Below, in pieces: positions 7,253 to 16,000 of a stretch of 64,000 nt of DNA. Each line of letters starts with the position of its first letter. Position 1 is the first letter of the stretch. The DNA comes from Rhodococcus sp. 4CII (GTDB taxonomy: Bacteria > Actinomycetota > Actinomycetes > Mycobacteriales > Mycobacteriaceae). A model generated the notes under the pieces. That model searched no databases. It had not been told where the DNA came from and worked only from the letters and a program-made list of their open reading frames with translations. The stretch is from the NCBI RefSeq assembly GCF_014256275.1, contig NZ_JACCFE010000002.1, positions 3,700,001 to 3,764,000 on the forward strand, read 5' to 3'. Position numbers and translations under genes: made by a program.

Positions 7253-7576
7253 TCAGAGAACGTCGGCGAGCTCTTTCAGCAGCGCAGCCTTGCCCTTGGT
7301 GCCGACGATCGTGTTGATCGGCTTGCCGTCCTTGAACAGGATCAGCGTCGGAATCGACATGACCTGGAAGTCGCGGGCGGCGCCCGGGTTGGCGTCGATG
7401 TCGAGCTTCGCGATGGTCAGTTTGTCGCTGTGCTCACCGGCGATCTCCTCCAGGACGGGGGCGATCATCTTGCACGGGCCGCACCAGGTGGCCCAGAAGT
7501 CGACGAGGACGGGCTTGTCGCTGGAAATGACGTCCTGCTGGAACGAATCATCGGTGATTGTGACGGTATTCGACAC
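7253..7576 (-). CDS. trxA: Thioredoxin
   Basis: 107 residues from GTG 7576, with AAGGGA upstream. Active site WCGPC at Cys32/Cys35; the conserved cis-proline is in MSIPTLILFKDG. It reduces protein disulfides in the cytoplasm and is recharged by TrxB. It lies 38 bases downstream of trxB on the same strand, so both are probably transcribed from the SigR/SigH-like promoter upstream of trxB. It corresponds in position to trxC next to cwlM in M. tuberculosis. Confidence 0.97.
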   Translation of the reverse strand: MSNTVTITDDSFQQDVISSDKPVLVDFWATWCGPCKMIAPVLEEIAGEHSDKLTIAKLDIDANPGAARDFQVMSIPTLILFKDGKPINTIVGTKGKAALLKELADVL

Positions 7577-7614
7577 GGGGATTTCCCTTACTCGAGGTGG
7601 GTGTGTGGGGGTGC

Positions 7615-8598
7615 TCAGGCGTCGACCGGTAAACCGGCGGCGGCCACGGTGTTGGCGGTGATGTCGCCGCGCTCGGCCAGCCAGCGCTCGGCATCCATCG
7701 CCGCGGAACATCCGGTGCCTGCGGCGGTGACCGCCTGCTGGTAGATGTGATCCACCAGGTCGCCGGCGGCGAAGACACCGTCCACGGAGGTGGCGGTGGT
7801 CGGATTCTGCACGATCACGTACCCGGCGTCGTCGAGGTCGACCTGACCCTTGACGAGTTCGCTGCGCGGGTCGTGTCCGATGGCGACGAACATGCCGGTG
7901 ACGTCCAGCGTGGACGTCTCACCGGTGACGGTGTCGCGGATCACGAGGCCGGTGACGCTGGTCTCCCCCAGCACCTCGACGGGCGCGGCGTTGGTCACGA
8001 ACCGGATCTTCGCGTTCGCCTTGGCGCGCTCGAGCATGATGCGGGACGCACGGAACTCCTCGCGGCGGTGCACCACGGTGACGCTGCGAGCGAAGCGGGT
8101 GAGGAAGGTGGCCTCCTCCATGGCGGAGTCGCCGCCGCCGACCACGACGATGTCCTGATCCTTGAAGAAGAATCCGTCACAGGTGGCGCAGGCGCTGACG
8201 CCGCGGCCGAGCAACTTCTCCTCACCCGGAATCCCCAGGTAACGGGCCGCGGCACCCATGGCGAGCACGATGGCGTGCGCCTGGAAGGTCTCGCCGTTCA
8301 CGACGACCTTCTTGATCGGGCCCGTGAGGTCGATCTCCTCGACGTCCTCGGTGCGGATGTCGGTGCCGAAGCGCTTGGCCTGCTCGCGCATCTGGTCCAT
8401 CAGATCGGGTCCCATGATTCCCTCACGGAATCCGGGGAAGTTCTCGACCTCGGTGGTGGTCATGAGGGCGCCACCGAACTGGGTCCCCTCGAACTGCAGC
8501 GGTTCGAGTTCCGCGCGCGCCGCGTAGACGGCAGCGGTGTATCCGGCAGGTCCCGAACCAACGATGATGAGTTCATGAACCGTCGATGGAGTGGTCAT
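7615..8598 (-). CDS. trxB: Thioredoxin-disulfide reductase
   Basis: 327 residues. The FAD-binding motif VGSGPAGYTAA (about 13-23), the redox-active CATC (Cys137/Cys140) and the NADPH-binding VVGGGDSAMEEA (about 152-163) are in the order of low-molecular-weight TrxB. The C-terminal VFAAGDLVDH is the second FAD motif. It transfers electrons from NADPH to TrxA. It is the first gene of the trxB-trxA operon; a candidate thiol-stress promoter lies 42-68 bases upstream of its start. Confidence 0.97.
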   Translation of the reverse strand: MTTPSTVHELIIVGSGPAGYTAAVYAARAELEPLQFEGTQFGGALMTTTEVENFPGFREGIMGPDLMDQMREQAKRFGTDIRTEDVEEIDLTGPIKKVVVNGETFQAHAIVLAMGAAARYLGIPGEEKLLGRGVSACATCDGFFFKDQDIVVVGGGDSAMEEATFLTRFARSVTVVHRREEFRASRIMLERAKANAKIRFVTNAAPVEVLGETSVTGLVIRDTVTGETSTLDVTGMFVAIGHDPRSELVKGQVDLDDAGYVIVQNPTTATSVDGVFAAGDLVDHIYQQAVTAAGTGCSAAMDAERWLAERGDITANTVAAAGLPVDA

Positions 8599-8639
8599 GC
8601 GGGCCTTCCGGTAGTGAGGGGTGCTCAGTCGTATCGATC

Positions 8640-8666
8640 AACACCAGACTAAAGGGTGTTGTTCCC
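8640..8666 (-). promoter_or_regulatory. SigR/SigH-type promoter of trxB-trxA (GGGAAC-N18-GTT)
   Basis: Read on the minus strand, GGGAAC (8666-8661) and GTT (8642-8640) are separated by exactly 18 bases, matching the actinobacterial thiol-oxidative-stress sigma consensus GGGAAY-N18-GTT. trxB is a classic target of SigR in Streptomyces and SigH in mycobacteria. A perfect 7-bp inverted repeat (CAACACC at 8639-8645, GGTGTTG at 8655-8661) overlaps the spacer. Confidence 0.8.
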
Positions 8667-8708
8667 GGGCTGCAGGTGATACCGGTCGCTCCCCTCTCGG
8701 CACCCTGA

Positions 8709-9896
8709 TCAGCGCAGAGTCTCCCGGATGACGCAGTGTGTGCCCGTGTAGATGGTGGGCATGCATTTGTTGCAGTGGATGCAGAGTCCCTCGGGCACGT
8801 GCTGGTCGTGGAACTTGTTGACGAGGTCGGGGTCGCGGAGCAGGGCCCGGGCCATCGCGACGAAGTCGAAACCCTCGCCGAGTGCGTTCTCGATGGTGTC
8901 GAGTCGGTTGATGCCGCCGAGGAGGATGAGCGGCATCGACAGCGCCGCGCGGAACTGCCGGGCCATCGGGAGAAAGAACGCTTCCTCGAACGGATAGGTC
9001 GGAAAGATACGCGGCCCGTATACCTTCAGACCCCAGCCGACCAGTTTCGGCTGGGAGGCAACGAATTCCGCCATCGGGACGTCACCCCGGAAGAAGTACA
9101 TGCCGTTGAGCAACGAGCTGCCGCCGGTGAGCTGCAACGCGTCGAGGTGGCCATCCGCTTCGAGGAGCTGGGCGATGCGCAGGCTGTCGTCGAGCCACAG
9201 CCCCTTCGGGACACCGTCCGTCATATTGAATTTCGCCGTCACGGCCACCGAATCGCCGGCGGCGCGCCGCACCCGCTCGATCACTCGGCGGGGAAAGGCG
9301 GCCCGCCGCTCGAGGCTGCCGCCGTACTCGTCCCTGCGCCTGTTGAGGTTCGGGCTCATGAACGAGCTGAGGAGATAGTTGTGCCCGAGGTGGACCTCGA
9401 CGGCGTCGAAGCCGGCGTCGACGGCATTGCGCGCCGCGTCCTCGTAGTCGGCGGTGACCCGGTCGAGTTCGTCCCTGGTGGCAGCCTTCACCAGGCCCAT
9501 GGCGGGTGGGCTGAGGCGGGTGGACGGTGCGAGGGTCTTCGCGCGGTTGGACAAAGTGTTCGCGACCAGTCCGGCATGACCGATCTGCGCCGCGACCAGT
9601 CCCCCTTCGGCGTGGACGGCATCGGTGAGCCGGCGGAGGTCGGGCACGTGGGCGCGGTCGAGCACGAGGGTGTTCGCGTGGACGCGTCCGCCGGGTGAGA
9701 CCGCGCAGTACGCGACGGTGGTCAGCGCTGCGCCGCCACGAGCGACCTCGGCGTGGAAGTCGACGAGCTGGTCGGTGACCCGGCCGCGCGGCATGACACC
9801 TTCGAACGTCGCTGCCTTCACGATGCGGTTGCGCAGGGTCAGGGGGCCCAGTCGAGCCGGTTCCCAGATGCCGGGGCGCGGTGCCGGAACGGTCAT
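8709..9896 (-). CDS. NADH:flavin oxidoreductase (old yellow enzyme family) with Cys-rich C-terminus
   Basis: 395 residues forming a single FMN-binding TIM barrel. The segments LGPLTLRNRIVKAATFEG (start of barrel), VAAQIGHAG, DAVEVHLGHNYLLSSFMSP and DEYGGSLERRAAFPRRVIE are diagnostic of this family. FDFVAMARALLRDPDLV is the phosphate-binding end. The C-terminus contains CIHCNKCMPTIYTGTHC, a four-cysteine cluster like the 4Fe-4S site of 2,4-dienoyl-CoA reductase, but the FAD/NAD domain that follows in that enzyme is absent. Substrate unknown. It follows an epimerase gene with the same orientation and may share its control by the divergent TetR regulator. Confidence 0.85.
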   Translation of the reverse strand: MTVPAPRPGIWEPARLGPLTLRNRIVKAATFEGVMPRGRVTDQLVDFHAEVARGGAALTTVAYCAVSPGGRVHANTLVLDRAHVPDLRRLTDAVHAEGGLVAAQIGHAGLVANTLSNRAKTLAPSTRLSPPAMGLVKAATRDELDRVTADYEDAARNAVDAGFDAVEVHLGHNYLLSSFMSPNLNRRRDEYGGSLERRAAFPRRVIERVRRAAGDSVAVTAKFNMTDGVPKGLWLDDSLRIAQLLEADGHLDALQLTGGSSLLNGMYFFRGDVPMAEFVASQPKLVGWGLKVYGPRIFPTYPFEEAFFLPMARQFRAALSMPLILLGGINRLDTIENALGEGFDFVAMARALLRDPDLVNKFHDQHVPEGLCIHCNKCMPTIYTGTHCVIRETLR

Positions 9897-9948
9897 GGTG
9901 GTCTGCCTTCGGTGGAGTTGGGTGGTGGATACTCGGACGGGTGGCGGC

Positions 9949-10920
9949 TCAGGCGAAGGTTGCGGCCAGCGCGGCGCGGGCCGGACGCCAGGTGAGGCCC
10001 AGTTCCTCCCGGGTTCTGGAGTCGTCGGTCGGGGTGGCGGAGGTGAGGAGCCAGGCGGCTTCGTAGCTGAGTCCGGCGCTGAGCGGGGTGAGCTTGCCGA
10101 TCACGTCGGCGACGCGGCCGAGCGTGCGAAAGGCTCCTCCGGACAGCGGGATGCGACGCAGACGCCGGCCGGAGGACTGTTCCAGGATGTCGACGAGCTG
10201 GTTGAACTCGACGAGTTCGCCGCCGCAGACGTATCGGCGTGGACCTCGACCGGGGCGCATCGCGGCGGCGTGGACGGCGGCCACGTCCCGCACGTCGATC
10301 ATCTGCATGCCCCCGTCGAAGCGCGGTGCCACCCCGCCGCCGACGATCGCACCCCAGCCCTGTTCGGTGACACCGGTGGTGGAGCCGAGGCCGGGGCCGA
10401 CGACGCTGGTCGGGTAGGTGATGACGACGGGCGCGCCGGCGTCCTGGAGTGCCCGGGCGATGCGGTCGGCGGCAGCTTTGGTGCGGCCGTACGCACTGCG
10501 TCCCGCCGCCGTCGGACTGTCCGGTCCGATGACGGGGTCGGGTGACGGAAACAGCGCGCTGAAGCTCGCCACGTGGATGATCGGATCGAGTCCGAGGAAG
10601 GCCGCGCGGGTGAGGATCGCGGCGGTGGCCTGGGTGTTGATCTCCCACATCAGCTGTTCGCGACGATCGTCGGTGCCCACCACCCCTGCGGCGTGGAGCA
10701 GGGCGTCGCAGCCGTCGAGGAGGCGAGCCACCGCCACGGCGTCGCGGATGTCGCCGGTTACCTGCTCGATCCGCGCGGCGTCGGCCCCGGCCGCTGCGAG
10801 CAGAGCGTCGGGGGTGTCGTCGGGCAGCGTCAGCAGTCGAACCGTGTGGCCGGCGGCGAGGAGCGCCAGCGTGGTGTGGGCGCCGACGTATCCGGTGCCG
10901 CCGGTGACCGCGATCTTCAT
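9949..10920 (-). CDS. NAD-dependent epimerase/dehydratase family protein (extended SDR)
   Basis: 323 residues. The N-terminal VTGGTGYVGAHTTLALL is the extended-SDR dinucleotide motif; a catalytic YxxxK is in SAYGRTKAAADRIA. DGCDALLHAAGVVG and ITYPTSVVGPG are further family segments. It probably oxidises or reduces a hydroxyl/keto group or isomerises a small substrate; the substrate cannot be named. It is divergent from a TetR gene across an 89-base intergenic region with palindromes, and 52 bases upstream of the flavin oxidoreductase. Confidence 0.85.
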   Translation of the reverse strand: MKIAVTGGTGYVGAHTTLALLAAGHTVRLLTLPDDTPDALLAAAGADAARIEQVTGDIRDAVAVARLLDGCDALLHAAGVVGTDDRREQLMWEINTQATAAILTRAAFLGLDPIIHVASFSALFPSPDPVIGPDSPTAAGRSAYGRTKAAADRIARALQDAGAPVVITYPTSVVGPGLGSTTGVTEQGWGAIVGGGVAPRFDGGMQMIDVRDVAAVHAAAMRPGRGPRRYVCGGELVEFNQLVDILEQSSGRRLRRIPLSGGAFRTLGRVADVIGKLTPLSAGLSYEAAWLLTSATPTDDSRTREELGLTWRPARAALAATFA

Positions 10921-10955
10921 ATATCCGTCCCGTTCGAGTTACGATGCCACTGGTC

Positions 10956-10970
10956 TCGTAATAGGTACGA
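10956..10970. promoter_or_regulatory. Candidate TetR operator (TCGTA-N5-TACGA)
   Basis: An inverted repeat with perfect 5-bp arms lies in the 89-base divergent intergenic region between the epimerase and the TetR gene. A related TTCGAGTTACGA sequence is 22 bases to its left. This is the usual place for an autoregulatory TetR site. Confidence 0.5.
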
Positions 10971-11009
10971 TATAGCGCGGAAGGCACTTCTGTCCCACAA
11001 TTCGAACCG

Positions 11010-11579
11010 ATGAATGCAACCGGAACCGGCCGCCCCCGCGACCCGCGGATCGACACCGACGTCCTCGCGGTCACCCGCGCGATGCTCGTGGAAGCGGGCT
11101 GGGAACAATTGAGCATGCGGGCCATCGCAACCCGCTCCGGGGTGAGCAGGGCGTCCATCACCCGGCGGTGGCCGTCGAAGGCGCACCTGGTCCTCGATGC
11201 GATCCTCGGGGTGACACCCGACCTGACACCGTTCGAGGGCACCGATCGCGAAGGCTGGATCCGCTGGGTGGTGACCGGCAGTGCCGAACTCTTCTCCCGC
11301 CCGGAGGTGCGGGCGGCCACACCCGGTCTGCTGGCCGCGATCCGGGACCACGACGATCTCCGCACCGCGCTCTGGCGGGGATTCAGCGGGCCCAGTACCC
11401 AGTTGTTCGGAAGCGAACCGTCTCAGGAGTCGAACACGGCGACCGCTGTCCTGGTGCTTGCCGCCGGCGCCGCACTGTTCACGAGCCTGATCGCCGTCGA
11501 GGACGACACTCCGCAATTGCGTGCGAAGATCCTCGAACTGCTCCTGCCGGTCGCGCGGTCGGCGAACGGAAACCTCTGA
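11010..11579 (+). CDS. TetR/AcrR-family transcriptional regulator
   Basis: 189 residues. The N-terminal HTH reads MRAIATRSGVSRASITRRWPSKAHLV (quoted in two parts: MRAIATRSGVSR and ASITRRWPSKAHLV), typical of TetR DNA-binding domains. The C-terminal ligand domain is variable. It is divergent from the epimerase/flavin oxidoreductase pair and probably represses it. The gene ends three bases before the stop of the anti-sigma gene on the opposite strand. This trio interrupts the gene order conserved in mycobacteria (trxB next to the sigM anti-sigma gene). Confidence 0.88.
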   Translation: MNATGTGRPRDPRIDTDVLAVTRAMLVEAGWEQLSMRAIATRSGVSRASITRRWPSKAHLVLDAILGVTPDLTPFEGTDREGWIRWVVTGSAELFSRPEVRAATPGLLAAIRDHDDLRTALWRGFSGPSTQLFGSEPSQESNTATAVLVLAAGAALFTSLIAVEDDTPQLRAKILELLLPVARSANGNL

Positions 11580-11582
11580 TCG

Positions 11583-12344
11583 TCAACCGATATCGGTGAC
11601 GGCCAGCGTCGCCGGATCCTCTGCGCTGCACTCCCGGCCCACCACGAGAGCCGTGATCTGCGGCGGTTGCGGACCCGCCAGCAGAAGCAGGACCCCCGGG
11701 GCGCCGTCGAGGCGAACCTCGCCGGATCCCAGAACCGTACGGGACTGCTCGATACCGTTGGCGCGCAAACATTCTGCGAGCGCCACGGGGTTCTCGAGCG
11801 GACCGAGCTTCCGCGAACCGATCACGGTCAACAGGCGTCCCGAATCGAGATCGGCACCCAGATCCAGAACCGCCGGCGTCGAGGTGGTTTCGGAACCGGG
11901 CAGGGCCACCGGCGGCGCGGGTGCCCGACCGTCCGGCGTGACGACGGCGACGGCCACCACGACCGCTGCCGCCGCCGCGAACGTTCCTGCGGCCACCGCC
12001 GCCCACGTCCGTCGCCGGGTGAGCGGCACGACGGTGGGCGTGGTGGGGGTGTCCCGTTCCGCGGCGAGCGCCCGACGGATGCGGTCGGCGACGTCGTCGG
12101 GAATGGGAGTGGAGACGGAATGATCGCGGCCGAGCGCTCCGAGCTGATCGGTGACCCGGTCGAGCGAGTCGATGACGGCCATGGCCTGCGGGTCGTTCCG
12201 GACCAGCGGCCACAGTCGATCGCTGACCGAGTCCGGCAATACCCCGGCGTGGAGATCGGCCAGCAGGTCCTCGGAGTAAGGCGGTGCGGGCAGCATGGCA
12301 TCGAACAGCTCGGCATCGAACGCCTCGGGTTCACGGTCGGCCAT
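11583..12344 (-). CDS. rsmA: Anti-sigma-M factor-like membrane protein (RsmA family)
   Basis: 253 residues with one membrane segment (about 109-130, AAVAAGTFAAAAAVVVAVAV). The cytoplasmic N-terminal part is acidic and lacks an obvious HxxxCxxC zinc motif. The C-terminal outside part is a folded domain of about 110 residues with one cysteine in LRANGIEQS context region. It follows sigM by 93 bases on the same strand, in the position of the mycobacterial anti-SigM protein (Rv3912). Membrane tethering and sequestration of SigM is the inferred role. The name follows mycobacterial usage and is unrelated to the rRNA methyltransferase RsmA. Confidence 0.78.
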   Translation of the reverse strand: MADREPEAFDAELFDAMLPAPPYSEDLLADLHAGVLPDSVSDRLWPLVRNDPQAMAVIDSLDRVTDQLGALGRDHSVSTPIPDDVADRIRRALAAERDTPTTPTVVPLTRRRTWAAVAAGTFAAAAAVVVAVAVVTPDGRAPAPPVALPGSETTSTPAVLDLGADLDSGRLLTVIGSRKLGPLENPVALAECLRANGIEQSRTVLGSGEVRLDGAPGVLLLLAGPQPPQITALVVGRECSAEDPATLAVTDIG

Positions 12345-12437
12345 GGCACCTCCTCACCGAGTTCTTGCGGTCCGGGTCATCGTGGTCGGGGACGCCGAGA
12401 CACTCCCCCACTCCTACTAGGGTTTGACGCCCCGGAG

Positions 12438-13019
12438 TCATGATCGGTTCCCCTCCACCCGAAAATATTCGAGCGAGGCGGCCAGCTTCTTCCGGCCACG
12501 GGCGCAGCGGCTTTTCACGGTGCCCTCCGGGACCCCGAGGAGCGCGGCGGCCTCGCTCGTCGACCGGCCCTCGAGATCGACGGCCACGATCGCGGTCCGC
12601 TGATCCGGTGGGAGCTGCGCCAGTGCGCGTTCGACCACCAGGCTGAGCTCCACCTCGGCGACGTAGTCGCGGGTGTCGCGCGGTTCGTCGTCCTCCTCCG
12701 CGGAGAGGGACACCGCGGGGCGCGCCTTGTTCCTTCGGATGCGGTCGAGGCAGGCGTTGACGACGATCGTATGGAGCCAGCTCCGGACCGCGGCGTCGCG
12801 GCGAAACGAGCCCGCATTGCGATGCGCGGACAGCAGCGCCTCCTGCAACGCGTCGGCGGCGTCCTCGGCGGTGTAGCTGGTGCGCTTGGCGACGTGCCAC
12901 AGATGGTCGTAATGGCGTCCGAGAAGTGTCTCGAATGCGTGCCTGTCGCCGGCGACGTGCGCCGCCAACAGGTCGACGTCCGAGGGCTCACCCTCGGAAT
13001 CCCCCCGGAAGATTCGCAC
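12438..13019 (-). CDS. sigM: ECF RNA polymerase sigma factor SigM
   Basis: 193 residues from GTG 13019. Region 2 (about 20-90) includes FETLLGRHYDHLWHVAKR and AEDAADALQEALLSAHRN; region 4 (about 128-185) includes LAQLPPDQRTAIVAVDLEG and the HTH segment SEAAALLGVPEGTVKSRCAR. Both are standard for ECF sigma factors. Synteny (between murJ and the anti-sigma gene) identifies it as SigM, which in mycobacteria responds late in growth or to envelope change. It lies 47 bases downstream of murJ on the same strand and may be read through from it. Confidence 0.92.
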   Translation of the reverse strand: MRIFRGDSEGEPSDVDLLAAHVAGDRHAFETLLGRHYDHLWHVAKRTSYTAEDAADALQEALLSAHRNAGSFRRDAAVRSWLHTIVVNACLDRIRRNKARPAVSLSAEEDDEPRDTRDYVAEVELSLVVERALAQLPPDQRTAIVAVDLEGRSTSEAAALLGVPEGTVKSRCARGRKKLAASLEYFRVEGNRS

Positions 13020-13066
13020 CGGCGGATGTTAGCTCAGTTCGCCGGTCGGTGAGCATCGGGTGCCGG

Positions 13067-16000
13067 CTACGTCGCGGCGTTGAAACCGATGTCCGCGATG
13101 GAGGATTGATTCTTGCCACCCGAATTACTGAGGCCGGTGATCCACACCAGGACGTTCTTGGTGGGTCCCTCCGACTTCACCGGGATCTCGGTGACGCCGT
13201 TGCCGAGGACCTTCGAACCGAGCACCTGCGTCTGGTCGAGGGTCGGGTTCTCCGACGGGGCGCTGCGGATCTCGACGTTGGTGCCCGGTGTCGGCGAATT
13301 GATCCACACGCTCGACAGGGTGGCCGGCTCGTCCAGTGTGACCATCAGTCCCACACCGTTCTTCAGGGCGGGAAACGGCTGGAAATACGAGTCGGTGCTC
13401 CACACCGTCGACGTGTTGCCGTCGACGGCGAGGCGGGCGTTGGCGGCCGAGTCGGGGGTGCCCTGCGGCGAGAACACCGTAGCTCCGGAGGGCTTGACCG
13501 GTGCGACGTTCGCGGCGGGGGCGGGCGCGGGCGCGGGTGACTCGGGATTGGACGGCGCCTCGGCCGAGGTGGTGAGCCCGAAGTCCTGCTCGGTGAGCGG
13601 GGCGTCGGAACTGCTGCCGGTGAGGAACGTCGCGAGCCAGAAGCCGAGCAACGCCAGCACGATGATCGTGACGATCGCGAGGCCCACGAGCGCGGCGATC
13701 ATCCGATTGGACTTCTTCTTCTCCGCCTCCAGCGCTTCGGGGTCGGCGAGAGCGTGCCCGGACGGGCCCGGTCCCCGCTGTCCGAGCCGCAGCGCGGGGA
13801 TGAATTCCGTCTTGTCGTTGACGACGGATGCTTGATCGAGAATGTGCTGCACGGTGGCGGCCGTGCGGATTCCACCGTTCGGTTCGAGCGAGCGCAGCGC
13901 CACCGCGGAGATCTCGAACGGGACCTCCGGCCGGATCACTCGCGGCCCGATGGGTTGTCCGCTCGAGTCGCGGTCGGCCAGGCGCATGCCGCCGACGCTG
14001 CCCGGGCGCGGGGACGGGTCACCGGCCGGCGCGGACGGGTCGGCCAGCGGCCAGCGGGCGGTGATGAGGGCGTAGAGCATGGCGCCGAGCCCGCGCACGT
14101 CGGTGCTCGAGTCGGAGTCGGCGAGCGTGGCCGGGAACGCCAGCACGGCATCGCCGTTGATGCTGATGCGGACGCGGTCGGGGTGATCGATGGACAGTGC
14201 CCCACCGGCGCGGTGTGCGGTCTCGGCGGCGGCGGCGAGCGCGCGGATGGCGCTCGCGGCGCCGATCGGAGAAGGCTTGGTGTCGGCCATCTCCCGCAGC
14301 GAGCGGCCCGGGGTCCACTCGGCCACGACGATTCCGCCCGAGCTGCCGCGGACCACGTCGAGGACGCGGGCGAGACCGGGCGAATTGATCCGGCCGAGTC
14401 GCAGGGTGCGCGAGAGAATGGCCTGCGGGCCTTCGGGACCGGCCGAGGTGGAACGTTGTTCGGCGTCCACGAACGTGAGCGCGACCTCGCGGTCGAGCTT
14501 GACGTCGAGTGCCTGCCAGAACTGCAGACCCCGTGAACCGCCGTGCGGCGTCAGCAGTCGGTACCGGCCGCCGGCGACCGAAGCGCCGGGAATGAGCTTG
14601 GGGCCACGGGGAGTACGGCGGGGACCTGCGCCGGGCTCGCGGCCGGGCGCAGGTGTGATCGGAATCACGCCGGTGTCGTAGCTGAGGTCCCGTGCGGGCG
14701 CGGCGCCCATGTGACGTTTGTCTCGGCGCGACTCGCCGGCGTCGTCGGACGCGGTCGCCGGAACGGCCTTCGTCTCGGCATCGGCACCGTTGCGATCGCC
14801 GGTGTCCTTGCTCTGCCCCGACTTCGGGGCGTCGCCCGACTTCGCGGACGTGTCGCCGTCCTTCTTCTGCGAGGTGCCGGCACCGTCCTTCTTGTCGGAT
14901 TTCGCGGAGGCGGTGGAGGCCGACTCGGACGAGATCCGGGTGGTCGGGGCGTCGACGCCTTCGGGTGTGGCGGCCGAATCGCGTTCGGACGCTTGCACCG
15001 TAGAACCTCCGGCTCTCTTGCTGCCGGCCACGTCGTCGTCGCTCACCCTCACTCCTTCATTCTCGAATGCCCAACTCCGACCAGTACCGGGCGGCGATCC
15101 GACCCGCTCGTGTCCAGGGTACGGGAGTCCACCGGGTCGTTCGATACCACGCGGCTGTCCTCCGACGTCGGGCGGTGTGGCACGGACCACGGGAATTAGT
15201 TCTGTTTCTGCGTCGGCGAGCGGGTCGACCTCCGGTTCCGGAGCCGCACCGCGACCACGCAGGGCACGAACCTTGCGGGTGACGGCGACGGTGATGGACA
15301 CGATCTCGGGGACCTTCGCGAACCAGAGGATCACGAAGGTGACGGCGAGCATGAGGACGCCGCTGATCATGACCCGGACCATGGAGCCCGGACCGCCGAA
15401 CAAACTGGTGAGCCGGTCGAGCCCGAGGAGGCGGTCGGCGCCGAGCATGACGAGCGCACCCGCCATCGACGCGAGCACCACCACCCACACCGTCTTCCCG
15501 ACGTTCGCCATCTGCAGGTTGCCGAGGCTGCGGTGCAGCAGCCAGCCTCCGACGAGTGCGCCGGTGATGTAGCCGAGACCGTTGGCCGCGCCGAGCAGGA
15601 TGACCACCTGGTCGTCGCTCGAGGCGATCATCGGGGTGAGCGCCGAGAGCGCGATCTTCACCACGGTGATGCCGAGGACGATCCACGTGGGGGTCCACGC
15701 CTGTTCGCGGGCGTAGAACACGCGCAGCTGGATGAGCACCAGGGAGTAGGGAATGAGCGTGAAGGCCGACCAGCTGACGGCCTCACCGAGGCGTTCGGCG
15801 TCACCGGACCCGAAGTTGCCGTACCCGTACAGTGCCTGGCCGATCTCGGGGCCGGCGAACGTGAGGAACGTGATGATCGGGATGAGGGAGATCATCGTCA
15901 GCCGGGTGGCGACCGACAGGTCGTCGACCACGGCGGGGGTGTCGTCGGCGGCGGCGTTGCGGCTGAGCCGGGGCATGATCGCCGTCAGCACCGTCACGCC

